A stretch of DNA of 64,000 nt. It comes from Rhodococcus sp. WMMA185 (GTDB lineage: Bacteria > Actinomycetota > Actinomycetes > Mycobacteriales > Mycobacteriaceae). The stretch is taken from NCBI RefSeq assembly GCF_001767395.1, contig NZ_CP017014.1:3232501-3296500 (forward strand). Reading direction: 5' to 3'. Below are positions 46,670 to 58,913 of the stretch, one piece after another (the first letter of the stretch is position 1; every line of letters starts with the position of its first letter). The position numbers and the translations under genes are program-made. The notes beneath the pieces are model-generated. The model was not told where the DNA came from and searched no databases. It saw nothing but the letters and a program-made list of their open reading frames with translations.

Positions 46670-46720
46670 GGGCGAATGTGCCTCTCAGCGCATTAGAGTC
46701 GATGAGAGGCATATTCGCCC
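46670..46720. terminator. Bidirectional terminator hairpin
   Basis: The arms GGGCGAATGTGCCTCTCA and TGAGAGGCATATTCGCCC pair over 18 bp with one mismatch, around a 15-base loop. It lies exactly between the convergent transporter gene and LLM gene. Confidence 0.8.
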
Positions 46721-46743
46721 CGATGGGGGTCACCGACAGAGGA

Positions 46744-47784
46744 TCAGCCGAGAACCGCCGACGACAATTGGCGGACGTGGTCGGCGCTGTGGCAGGAGAC
46801 GAGGAGCATGGTGACTCCGGCATCGGCCCAGCGCTTGACGTCGGCGCGAACCTCGTCGAGGTTGCCGATGATCATTGTCTCGGTGACCATCTCGTCCGGT
46901 ACGACGGCGGCGGCTTCCTCCTTGCGGCCGGCACGGAACAGTCGGCCGATCTCCTCGACCTCCTCGCCATAACCCATGCGTGTGTAGACCTGCGCATGGA
47001 AGTTGAGTTCGGGGGCGCCCATCCCACCGACGTAGAGAGCGGTGATCGGTTTGAGCCCGGCGACGGCGGCGGCACGGTCTTCGGTGACGATCACCTGGCA
47101 GGTAGCGGCCACTTCGAAGTCCTCCCGGCTGCGACGTGCGCCGGCGCGTGCAAACCCCTCGTCGAGCCATTCGTTGTACATCGGCGCAAGGCGCGGCGAA
47201 TAGTAGATGGCGAGCCAACCGTCGGCGATTTCGGCAGTGAGGGCCACATTCTTGGGGCCTTCTGCTCCGAGCCAGATCGGAATGTCGTCGCGTAGTGGGT
47301 GGGTGATCGGCTTCAACGGCTTGCCCAGACCGGTACTACCGGGTCCGGTGTAGGGCAGCGGGAAGTGCGGGCCGTCGTTGGTGACCGGTTCCTGACGGGC
47401 GAGCACCTTCCGGATGATCTCGACGTATTCACGCGTGCGTGCAAGGGGTTTCGTGAACGGCTGTCCGTACCACCCCTCGACCACCTGAGGGCCGGACACA
47501 CCGAGTCCGAGGATCGCCCGGCCTCCGCTGAGATGGTCGAGCGTCAGAGCGTGCATGGCGGTACTGGTGGGCGTGCGCGCGGAGATCTGGACGACCGAGG
47601 TACCCAGCCTCACCCGTTCGGTGCTCGAACCCCACCAGGCGAGAGGGGTGAAGGCGTCCGAACCCCACGACTCGGCGGCGAACACGGCGTCGAACCCTCC
47701 CGCCTCCGCGGCGGCGATCAACTCCGGCGCGTTCGCCGGCGGCTGCGCTCCCCAGTACCCCAATTGCAACCCGAGCTTCATCAA
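46744..47784 (-). CDS. LLM-class F420-dependent oxidoreductase (Rv3520c-like)
   Basis: 346 residues, luciferase-like TIM barrel. The N-terminus MKLGLQLGYWG, the SGGRAILGLGVSGPQVVEGWYG segment and IPIWLGAEGPKNVALTAEIADGW are typical of F420-dependent enzymes of the Rv3520c group. Position in the side-chain cluster, divergent from the DUF35-ltp4-ltp3 genes across a perfect KstR operator, implies a redox step on a sterol intermediate. The first Met (47784) and second Met (47781) are both possible starts. The exact reaction is not known to me. Confidence 0.87.
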   Translation of the reverse strand: MMKLGLQLGYWGAQPPANAPELIAAAEAGGFDAVFAAESWGSDAFTPLAWWGSSTERVRLGTSVVQISARTPTSTAMHALTLDHLSGGRAILGLGVSGPQVVEGWYGQPFTKPLARTREYVEIIRKVLARQEPVTNDGPHFPLPYTGPGSTGLGKPLKPITHPLRDDIPIWLGAEGPKNVALTAEIADGWLAIYYSPRLAPMYNEWLDEGFARAGARRSREDFEVAATCQVIVTEDRAAAVAGLKPITALYVGGMGAPELNFHAQVYTRMGYGEEVEEIGRLFRAGRKEEAAAVVPDEMVTETMIIGNLDEVRADVKRWADAGVTMLLVSCHSADHVRQLSSAVLG

Positions 47785-47831
47785 AGGCCTCCGTATCGTC
47801 CGTCGTCACAAGTGGTGCTTGCCACAAACAC

Positions 47832-47845
47832 TAGAACCTGTTCTA
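47832..47845. promoter_or_regulatory. KstR operator (perfect palindrome) between LLM gene and DUF35-ltp operon
   Basis: TAGAACCTGTTCTA matches TnnAACnnGTTnnA fully and its arms are inverted repeats. It is 47 bp from the LLM start and 15 bp from the DUF35 start, so it could govern both directions. Confidence 0.85.
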
Positions 47846-47860
47846 CTCGAAGTTGTGAGC

Positions 47861-48841
47861 ATGGGAAAGAGCGCCGTGACAGAAAAATTCTCGAACGAAC
47901 CGTTGAGCGCCCCGCTGAAACTTCACTTCGACTACACGCGATCGACGGGTCCGACGATCGGAGCCTTCGTGACCGCGCTGCGTGACCGCAGGGTCATCGG
48001 TGCCCGAGGGTCGGACGGGCGCGTTTACGTACCGCCGCCCGAATTCGACGCGCGCACCGCGGAGCCCCTCACCGATTTCGTCGATGTCTCCGATGCCGGG
48101 ACCGTGGTGAGCTGGACATGGATGCCGGAACCCATTGCCGGACAGCCACTCACCACTCCGTTCGCCTGGGCCCTGATCATGCTGGACGGCGCCGACACGT
48201 CGCTCCTGCACGCAGTGGACGTGGGCTCTCCCGCAAGGATGAGGACCGGAATGCGGGTGCGCGCGAGATGGGCCGAGGAACGTACCGGCAGTATCCACGA
48301 CATCGTGTGCTTCGAGCCGGGCGAATCGACAGACGGACAACCTGCCCCGGTCGACGCCGAACCGGTCACGATGATCACGACTCCGGTCGACCTCGACTTC
48401 ATGCATTCGGCGTCCGCGGAGGAGAGCTTCTACCTCCGAGGGCTGAAGGAGGGAAAGCTGATCGGAGGCCGCACCGGGCCGGGCGGGAAGGTGTACATCC
48501 CGCCGCGCGGCGCCAACCCCACCGATGGCATCCCGACCAAGGAACAGGTGGAACTGCCCGACCGGGGCATCGTCACCACATTCTGCATCGTCAATGTCCC
48601 CTTCCTCGGGCAACGGATCAAGCCCCCGTATGTCGCGGCCTACGTGCTGCTCGACGGCGCGGACATCGCGTTCTTGCACCTGATCCTCGAGTGCGACGCC
48701 GCCGACGTTCGGATGGGCATGCGGGTGGAAGCCAAGTGGAAACCCCGCGAGGAGTGGGGCTACACCCTCGAGAACATCGAGTACTTCAGGCCGACGGGTG
48801 AGCCCGACGCCGACTACGAAACCTTCAAACACCACCTGTAG
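47861..48841 (+). CDS. Double DUF35/OB-fold protein, partner of the Ltp aldolases (Rv3521-like)
   Basis: 326 residues made of two similar halves (about 15-160 and 170-320), each with the DUF35 OB-fold pattern (G-x-DGRVYVPP ... FAWALIMLDGADTSLLHAV; GGKVYIPP ... YVAAYVLLDGADIAFLHLI). The zinc-ribbon cysteines that usually precede the OB fold are missing in both halves. DUF35 proteins bind thiolase-like steroid aldolases (as ChsH2 does with Ltp2) and help position the CoA substrate. The gene is followed by ltp4 after 12 bp and by ltp3, which fits a complex. The start at 47861 is ATG; a GTG six bases upstream is possible, and the longer reading to 47555 crosses the KstR site. Confidence 0.85.
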   Translation: MGKSAVTEKFSNEPLSAPLKLHFDYTRSTGPTIGAFVTALRDRRVIGARGSDGRVYVPPPEFDARTAEPLTDFVDVSDAGTVVSWTWMPEPIAGQPLTTPFAWALIMLDGADTSLLHAVDVGSPARMRTGMRVRARWAEERTGSIHDIVCFEPGESTDGQPAPVDAEPVTMITTPVDLDFMHSASAEESFYLRGLKEGKLIGGRTGPGGKVYIPPRGANPTDGIPTKEQVELPDRGIVTTFCIVNVPFLGQRIKPPYVAAYVLLDGADIAFLHLILECDAADVRMGMRVEAKWKPREEWGYTLENIEYFRPTGEPDADYETFKHHL

Positions 48842-48853
48842 GGGCGCGACACA

Positions 48854-49918
48854 ATGTCAGATATCGCAGTCGTCGGATTCACGCATGCACCGCACGTGCG
48901 CGAGACCACCGGCACCACCAACGGCGTCGAGATGCTGGTCCCTTGTTTCCAAGAGCTCTACGAGGAGCTTGGAATCACGAAGTCCGACATCGGGTTCTGG
49001 TGCTCGGGTTCGTCGGACTACCTGGCCGGCAGAGCATTCTCCTTCATCTCCGCGGTCGATTCCATCGGCGCGGTGCCGCCGATCAACGAGTCACACGTCG
49101 AGATGGACGCCGCTTGGGCCCTGTACGAGGCCTGGGTCAAGATCATGACCGGAGAGGTCGACACCGCGCTCGTCTACGGGTTCGGCAAGTCCTCCGCGGG
49201 CAACCTTCGCAAGACACTGTCGATGCAACTCGACCCTTATCTGGTGACACCGCTAGGACTCGACTCGGTGTCCATCGCCGGACTTCAGGCTCGGCTCGGA
49301 CTCGACTCGGGCAAGTGGACGGCCGAAGAAATGGCCGCGGTAGCCGTACGCAGCAGGGCGGCGGCAGAAACGAATCCGAACACGCAACTGTCGGGACGCG
49401 TAGACGTAGAGACCTTGCTCGACACCCCATTCATTGCCGACCCCCTTCGCGCGCACGACTGCGCACCGATCACCGATGGGGCAGCAGCGATCGTCCTCGC
49501 ATCGGGGGACCGTGCCCGCCAACTCTGCGAGCGCCCGGCGTGGATCACCGGGATCGATCATCGGATCGACTCCCCCAATTTCGGGGCCCGCGACCTGACG
49601 GTCTCACCGTCGACGACTGCCGCCGCGCGCGGCGCGACCGGAGGCGACCTCGGCGGCTTGGACGTCGCCGAACTTCACGGACCATTCACCCATCAGGAGC
49701 TGATCTTGCGCGAGGCCATCGGGCTCACCGATGCGACGATTGTCAATCCGTCCGGCGGCCCCCTGAGCGGGAACCCGATGTTCGCCGCCGGACTCGAACG
49801 CATAGGTTACGCGGCCAAAGCCATCATGGACGGCGACGCCGAGCGAACATTGGCGCACGCTACCAGTGGCGCTGTGCTGCAACAGAATTTGGTCGCAGTC
49901 ATGGAGGGGCGGAACTGA
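48854..49918 (+). CDS. ltp4: Thiolase-like steroid aldolase Ltp4
   Basis: 354 residues, SCP-x-type thiolase fold. The position of the thiolase nucleophile Cys lacks a cysteine (NESHVEMDAAWALYEA), and the second-half motif reads ELHGPFTHQE, so it is not a Claisen thiolase. Homologous Ltp proteins of Rhodococcus are needed for removing C24-branched sterol side chains by retro-aldol cleavage. It follows the double DUF35 gene and its stop overlaps the ltp3 start by 1 base (TGATG). The name follows synteny with Rv3522 and the R. rhodochrous ltp3/ltp4 pair. Confidence 0.87.
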   Translation: MSDIAVVGFTHAPHVRETTGTTNGVEMLVPCFQELYEELGITKSDIGFWCSGSSDYLAGRAFSFISAVDSIGAVPPINESHVEMDAAWALYEAWVKIMTGEVDTALVYGFGKSSAGNLRKTLSMQLDPYLVTPLGLDSVSIAGLQARLGLDSGKWTAEEMAAVAVRSRAAAETNPNTQLSGRVDVETLLDTPFIADPLRAHDCAPITDGAAAIVLASGDRARQLCERPAWITGIDHRIDSPNFGARDLTVSPSTTAAARGATGGDLGGLDVAELHGPFTHQELILREAIGLTDATIVNPSGGPLSGNPMFAAGLERIGYAAKAIMDGDAERTLAHATSGAVLQQNLVAVMEGRN

Positions 49919-51123
49919 TGTCCGACAACACAACTTCTGGTCCGGCCCGAACAGGGCAATTGGCCGCGGTGCTCGGCACCGGTCAGACTCGCTATGTCGC
50001 GAAGCGCCACGATGTGTCCATGTCGGGCCTGGTTCGTGAGGCGATCGACCGCGCAATGGAGGATGCGCGGGTGGGCTGGGACGATATCGACGCCGTAGTA
50101 ATCGGCAAAGCTCCCGACCTGTTCGAGGGTTCGATGATGCCCGAACTCGCGATGTCCGATGCCCTGGGCGCGAACGGCAAACCACTCCTGCGCGTCCATA
50201 CGGCGGGTTCGGTGGGCGGGTCGACAGCGGTCGTCGCGTCGAGCCTCGTCAAGGCCGGCGTTCACAAGCGTGTGCTGACAGCTGCCTGGGAGAAACAGTC
50301 CGAGTCGAATGCGATGTGGGCGCTGTCGATTCCCATCCCGTTCAACATGCCCGTGGGCGCCGGCGCGGGTGGCTACTTCGCGCCGCATGTCCGCTCGTAC
50401 ATTCGACGCTCCGGCGCACCCGAGCACATCGGCGCAATGGTGGCGGTGAAGGACCGGCTCAACGGCAGTCTCAACCCCTACGCCCACCTGCAGCAACCCG
50501 ACATCACCTTCGAATCCGTACAGGCCTCGCAGATGTTGTGGGATCCCATCCGCTACGACGAGACCTGCCCGTCATCCGACGGCGCCTGCGCGATGGTGAT
50601 CGGCAACGAGGAAGCCGCGTCCGAGGTGACGGCGCAGGGGCGGGAGGTCGCGTGGATCCACGCCACTTCGATGCGCACCGAGCCCACCACGTACGCGGGA
50701 CGAGACCAGGTAAATCCCCAGGCAGGCCGTCAGGCCGCGGCCGCGCTGTGGAAGGCCGCAGGCATCACGGATCCGCTCGACGAAATCGACGCCGCCGAAA
50801 TCTACGTCCCCTTCTCCTGGTTCGAGCCGATGTGGCTCGAGAACCTCGGCTTCGTTCCTGAGGGCGAGGGATGGAAGTTGACCGAGGCCGGGGAAACGGC
50901 GATCGGCGGCAGGCTTCCGGTCAACCCGTCCGGTGGTGTCCTGTCGTCCAACCCAATCGGCGCGTCCGGCATGATCCGTTTCGCCGAAGCGGCGATGCAG
51001 GTGATGCACCGCGCCGGGGATCATCAGGTACAGAACGCGCGCAAAGCCTTCGGCCACGCCTACGGCGGAGGCTCACAGTACTTCTCGATGTGGGTGGTCG
51101 GCTCCGACCGACCGAACAACTAG
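49918..51123 (+). CDS. ltp3: Thiolase-like steroid aldolase Ltp3
   Basis: 401 residues, SCP-x thiolase fold. The nucleophile loop reads HTAGSVGGSTAV without Cys, and the second half carries EIYVPFSWFEP, NPSGGVLSSNPIGASG and HAYGGGSQYF. It starts at the ATG overlapping the ltp4 stop; a much longer in-frame reading from 48943 is the antiparallel-free frame shadow over ltp4 and is rejected. With Ltp4 and the DUF35 protein it probably forms the aldolase for C24-branched steroid-CoA. Which of Ltp3 and Ltp4 holds the active site is not visible. Confidence 0.87.
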   Translation: MSDNTTSGPARTGQLAAVLGTGQTRYVAKRHDVSMSGLVREAIDRAMEDARVGWDDIDAVVIGKAPDLFEGSMMPELAMSDALGANGKPLLRVHTAGSVGGSTAVVASSLVKAGVHKRVLTAAWEKQSESNAMWALSIPIPFNMPVGAGAGGYFAPHVRSYIRRSGAPEHIGAMVAVKDRLNGSLNPYAHLQQPDITFESVQASQMLWDPIRYDETCPSSDGACAMVIGNEEAASEVTAQGREVAWIHATSMRTEPTTYAGRDQVNPQAGRQAAAALWKAAGITDPLDEIDAAEIYVPFSWFEPMWLENLGFVPEGEGWKLTEAGETAIGGRLPVNPSGGVLSSNPIGASGMIRFAEAAMQVMHRAGDHQVQNARKAFGHAYGGGSQYFSMWVVGSDRPNN

Positions 51124-51137
51124 CAGGGGGTACCAAC

Positions 51138-52001
51138 GTGAAGTTCACCGTCGGCGTCGCAATGAACCCGCTCGATCAGTTGCCTGCTCTTGTGAAAACG
51201 GCTGAGGAGTGTGGGTTTTCATCCATCGCACTGCCAGACTCCCTGTTCTTCATGGAGAAGCAGAGCGCCGACTACCCGTACACCTCGGACGGGTCACGGA
51301 TGTGGAACGAGGAAACTCCGTGGGTTGATCCACTGATCGCAGCTGCGGCGCTGGGTGCGGTGACGTCGAGGATCGAGTTCTACACGCAGGTACTGAAGCT
51401 CGGTTCGCGCAATCCGGTGCTCTTGGCGCGCCAGGTCGGCTCGGTCGCCAACCTCATCGGCAATCGATTCGGCTTTGGCGTGGGGATCGGCTGGGCACCT
51501 GAGGAATTCGAGTGGTGCGGAGTACCGTACAAGAATCGGGGGCCCCGCGTCGACGAGATGATCGAAGTCATCAAACTGATCCTCGGCGGCGGGATGGTCG
51601 AGTATCACGGCAAGTTCTTCGACTTCGACCGACTGCAGATGAGCCCGGCGCCGACCAGGCCGGTACCGTTCTACGTCGGCGGTCACACCGACGTAGCACT
51701 GCGCCGGGCGGCCCGTGTCGGCGACGGGTGGACGTCCGCGATGATCAAGTACGACGATCTCGTGCAGGTCATCGCCCGACTGCGAGAACTTCGCGAACAA
51801 TACGGCAGGGCCGGAGAACCCTTCGAGATCCAGGCGGTCTGCATCGACCGTTTCGGCAAAGACGGCTACGCGCAGCTCGCTGACGCGGGCGTGACCGACA
51901 CCATCGTCGTCCCCTGGATCTTTGACGGTATCGGTTTCGAGGGGCCTCTCGAGGCAAAGCAGGAGTCGCTGCACAGGTTCGCCGAGAAGTACATCGAATA
52001 G
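51138..52001 (+). CDS. LLM-class F420-dependent oxidoreductase, sterol cluster
   Basis: 287 residues, luciferase-like family of the F420-dependent TIGR03619 type (IALPDSLFFMEKQSADYPYT; RFGFGVGIGWAPEEFEWCGV; PVPFYVGGHTDVALRRAARVGDGW). It starts at a GTG (51138) with AGGGGG eight bases upstream, 14 bp after ltp3, and is followed after 10 bp by the ketosteroid-isomerase-like gene, so DUF35-ltp4-ltp3-LLM-KSI form one operon. Its substrate is unknown; a reduction or oxidation of a sterol intermediate is inferred only from context. Confidence 0.86.
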   Translation: MKFTVGVAMNPLDQLPALVKTAEECGFSSIALPDSLFFMEKQSADYPYTSDGSRMWNEETPWVDPLIAAAALGAVTSRIEFYTQVLKLGSRNPVLLARQVGSVANLIGNRFGFGVGIGWAPEEFEWCGVPYKNRGPRVDEMIEVIKLILGGGMVEYHGKFFDFDRLQMSPAPTRPVPFYVGGHTDVALRRAARVGDGWTSAMIKYDDLVQVIARLRELREQYGRAGEPFEIQAVCIDRFGKDGYAQLADAGVTDTIVVPWIFDGIGFEGPLEAKQESLHRFAEKYIE

Positions 52002-52011
52002 GGGTGCGAAG

Positions 52012-52425
52012 ATGACGAGAGCCGACCATCCGGCCCGCCTCGCAGGGCAGGCTTCCCGAGAGGCGGCCAGTGCCAAGCGCAAGGAGGAGTGGCTGGCCCT
52101 GTTCGCCGAGGACGCGTGTGTGGAAGATCCCGTCGGACCCTCCGGGTTCGATCCGGAAGGCAAGGGACACCGCGGAATCGAGGCGATCTCCCGGTTCTAC
52201 GATATGACGATCGGGAACACGGAATCGCTCGAGTTCCTCATCGACGATTCTCTGGTGTGTGGAAACGAGAACGTGAACATCGGGACCGTTCGATCGACGG
52301 TCGCGGGAGCGCAGATCGACGCCGAGGGCGTGTTCATCTACCGGGTGAACGACGCCGGCAAGATCACCTCCCTACGCGCATTCTGGGAGGTCGATCGGGC
52401 GATGAAGACACTACGTCAAGTCTGA
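52012..52425 (+). CDS. Ketosteroid-isomerase-like NTF2-fold protein
   Basis: 137 residues. ALFAEDACVEDPVGP closely matches the segment around the catalytic base of bacterial delta5-3-ketosteroid isomerase (ALFADDATVEDPVGS); Asp39 equals Asp38 of the Comamonas enzyme. The end (YRVNDAGKITSLRAFW) also aligns with FRFNGAGKVVSMRALF. The oxyanion-hole residues Tyr14 and Asp99 of the classical enzyme are not found at their places (Phe at the latter). It may isomerise a steroid enone or act on a CoA thioester. It is the last gene of the operon begun by the DUF35 gene and is followed by a perfect 44-bp palindrome. Confidence 0.8.
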   Translation: MTRADHPARLAGQASREAASAKRKEEWLALFAEDACVEDPVGPSGFDPEGKGHRGIEAISRFYDMTIGNTESLEFLIDDSLVCGNENVNIGTVRSTVAGAQIDAEGVFIYRVNDAGKITSLRAFWEVDRAMKTLRQV

Positions 52426-52448
52426 AGGCAGTCGGTTTCGACAGGACA

Positions 52449-52492
52449 CGTACTGCGGCCCCGATCCTGTACAGGATCGGGGCCGCAGTACG
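52449..52492. terminator. Perfect 44-bp palindrome, bidirectional terminator
   Basis: Each 22-base arm is the exact reverse complement of the other, centred between 52470 and 52471, and very GC-rich in its middle. It lies 23 bp after the KSI-like gene and 9 bp before the end of the convergent cyp125. As a cruciform or RNA hairpin it would stop transcription from both sides. Confidence 0.85.
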
Positions 52493-52501
52493 ATCGTGGT
52501 G

Positions 52502-53758
52502 TCAGTGAGCGACCGGGCAGCCACCCGAACCGGTCTGGTAGTCGACCTGAAACTCTTTGATTCCGTTGAGCCATCCCGAGCGCAGGCGCCGCGGATCGCC
52601 CAGCCTGCTGATGTCGGGCAGATGATCTGCAATCGCATTGAAGATCAGATCGATCTCGAGTCGCGCGAGGTTCGCACCCAAGCAGTAGTGCGCACCCGTG
52701 CCACCGAAGCCGACATGCGGGTTATCCTTCCGCATGATGTCGAACTTCTCGGGGTGATCGAAGGCGTCCTCGTCGAAATTGGCCGAGCCGTACAGCATCA
52801 CGACTCGCTGCCCCTTCTTGATCTGCACTCCCCCGAGCTCGGTGTCTTCGAGCGCGGTCCTCTGGAACGACGTGACCGGGGTGGCCCACCGCACGATCTC
52901 GTCGGCGGCTGTGGCTGGACGCTCCTTCTTGTACAGCTCCCACTGGTCGGGGTTGTCGAGGAAGGCGATCATGCCGTGCGTGATGGCATTGCGCGTGGTC
53001 TCGTTGCCGGCCACCGCGAGGAGGATGACGAAGAACCCGAACTCCTCCGGCGCGAGTTCGTCGCCATCGATGTCCGCTTCGATGAGCGTCGTCACGATGT
53101 CGTTCGCCGGGCATTTCTTGCGCTCGTCGGCCATCTGATAGGCATAGCCGAGAATCTCCATCGAGGCTGCCTCTGGATCGATATCCAATTCGGGATCGTC
53201 ATACCCCGTCATCTGATTCGACCAGTCGAAGAGCTTGAGGCGGTCCTCCTGCGGCACGCCCAACAGTTCCGCAATCGCCTGCAGCGGAAGCTCACACGCC
53301 ACCTGCGTGACGAAGTCGCCGGCTCCCGCCTCTGCGGCAGCTTTCACGATCTTCTCCGCGCGCTCGGTCAGTTCTTCGCGCAGGCTGTTGATCGCTCGGG
53401 GGGTGAACCCGCGGGAGACGAGCTTGCGGAGCTTGGTGTGCTCCGGAGCGTCCTTGTTGATGAGGATGGCACGCTGCATCTCGATGTTCTCGCGGGGAAT
53501 GTCGTCAGCGAAGCGGACGATCGCGGTGTTCTCGTGCGTCGAGAAGACGTCGCTGCGCCGTGACACCTCCTTGACATCCTCGAGTTTGCTCACGACCCAA
53601 TAGCCGTCGTCGTGGAATCCGCCGACTTCCGGCGGTTGCGGGTTCCACCAGATCGGCGCCGTCTTTCGCAGCTCGGCGAACTCCTCGTACGGGATTCGCT
53701 CTGCGTAGATGTCCGGATCGGTGATGTCGAAACCCTCTGGAAGATGGGGCTGCGCCAC
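52502..53758 (-). CDS. cyp125: Steroid C26-monooxygenase CYP125
   Basis: 418 residues, cytochrome P450. The heme loop is FGGTGAHYCLGANLAR with Cys359, the I-helix is AVAGNETTRN (249-258) and the K-helix ExxR is Glu287/Arg290. It oxidises the terminal carbon of cholesterol or cholestenone to the 26-oic acid, the substrate of FadD19. The GTG at 53758 is chosen for the AGGAGA five bases upstream; GTG 53788 is an alternative, and the longer reading to 54139 crosses the promoter and fadA5. Two KstR-like sites precede it. The C-terminus ends GGCPVAH, as I recall for CYP125. Confidence 0.94.
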   Translation of the reverse strand: MAQPHLPEGFDITDPDIYAERIPYEEFAELRKTAPIWWNPQPPEVGGFHDDGYWVVSKLEDVKEVSRRSDVFSTHENTAIVRFADDIPRENIEMQRAILINKDAPEHTKLRKLVSRGFTPRAINSLREELTERAEKIVKAAAEAGAGDFVTQVACELPLQAIAELLGVPQEDRLKLFDWSNQMTGYDDPELDIDPEAASMEILGYAYQMADERKKCPANDIVTTLIEADIDGDELAPEEFGFFVILLAVAGNETTRNAITHGMIAFLDNPDQWELYKKERPATAADEIVRWATPVTSFQRTALEDTELGGVQIKKGQRVVMLYGSANFDEDAFDHPEKFDIMRKDNPHVGFGGTGAHYCLGANLARLEIDLIFNAIADHLPDISRLGDPRRLRSGWLNGIKEFQVDYQTGSGGCPVAH

Positions 53759-53797
53759 TGCTGTCTCCTGCCCTGAAGCGATACGCACTCTGTAATA

Positions 53798-53811
53798 TGG
53801 AACACGTTCTA
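53798..53811. promoter_or_regulatory. KstR operator upstream of cyp125
   Basis: TGGAACACGTTCTA is a full match to TnnAACnnGTTnnA, 40 bp upstream of the chosen cyp125 start. Confidence 0.82.
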
Positions 53812-53875
53812 CTAGCATTGAATCACAAGCCAGGCGACTAGCAAAGGGAACAACATTCATACCTTGCAAGCTCGA

Positions 53876-53889
53876 CTGAACCTGTTCTA
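53876..53889. promoter_or_regulatory. KstR-like operator upstream of fadA5
   Basis: CTGAACCTGTTCTA matches the KstR motif except for the first base. It lies 32 bp upstream of fadA5, so the cyp125-fadA5 divergent region has one site near each gene. Confidence 0.7.
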
Positions 53890-53890
53890 A

Positions 53891-55616
<1,726 letters not shown>

Positions 55617-55734
55617 CGATGTACGTACCGCCGAGTAAGGGTGCCGCGGCGGGAAAACATCTTGCAGTATGGACCCACACGCAACTTGCATCATGGCCGA
55701 GCGCGGGGAACTGCAGAACGCGAGGAATTGCAGA

Positions 55735-58172
<2,438 letters not shown>

Positions 58173-58176
<4 letters not shown>

Positions 58177-58913
58177 CGCGTCGCCCTCACCACGCTCGAT
58201 TCCCTCGGCTTCTCGAGATAGAACACCACGCTCTTGCCGAGCACCGGATTGAGGATCTTCTCTGCGGTACGCGTGATCCAGGGGGCTTTCATCATGTCCC
58301 ACACCAGTATCTGGTGATAGACCTTCGTAAGGGGGTTGTCGTCGTTGTCCACCCCGACCGCGCACTTGAGCCACCAGTACGGAGAGTGCAGGGCATGGGC
58401 GTGGTCGCTACCCGTGACCTTCAGCCCGGCGGCTTCCAACTTCTCCGCCAACTCATCGGCACGGTAGATCCTGACGTGCCCACCCTCCACTTCGTGATAC
58501 GCATCCGACAGTGCCCAGCAGATCTTTTCCGGCAACCAGCGCGGAACCGTCACCGCGGCAACACCACCCGGCTTCAAGATCCGCGTCAACTCGAAGATGG
58601 CTCGGCCGTCACGCGAAACATGTTCGAGGACCTCGGAGATCAATACGACATCGAACGTCTCATCCGCATACGGCAGGTTCAGCGCATCACCGACCTCGAT
58701 GCGGGCGCAGGCTCCCGCAGGAACTTCTCCGGCTTCGGCCATCGCGACGAACATCTTCTCGACGTCAGCCAACTCATCGGCGTTCTGATCGAAGGCGATG
58801 ACATCGGCACCACGTCGATACATTTCGAACGAGTGCCGGCCTGCGCCCGCTCCGATGTCGATCACCTTGTTGCCCGGCACCACACCCAGTCGTTCGAAGT
58901 CCACGGTCAGCAC
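58173..58913 (-). CDS. Class I SAM-dependent methyltransferase
   Basis: 246 residues. SAM motif I VIDIGAGAGRHSFEM, the acidic loop IAFDQNADEL, and DETFDVVLISEVLEHV are standard for Methyltransf_11/25 enzymes (UbiE-like group). The C-terminal part (HALHSPYWWLKCAVG ... HQILVWDMM) is helical and aromatic-rich, which fits a lipid or polyprenyl-linked substrate. It overlaps the glycosyltransferase end by 7 bp and the toroid gene by 4 bp, so the three are co-translated. The substrate is unknown. Confidence 0.83.

Noticed and set aside
48943-49917. Upstream extension of ltp3 across ltp4
   Set aside because: It reads ltp4 in a wrong frame; the ATG at 49918 overlapping the ltp4 stop gives a normal-length Ltp3.
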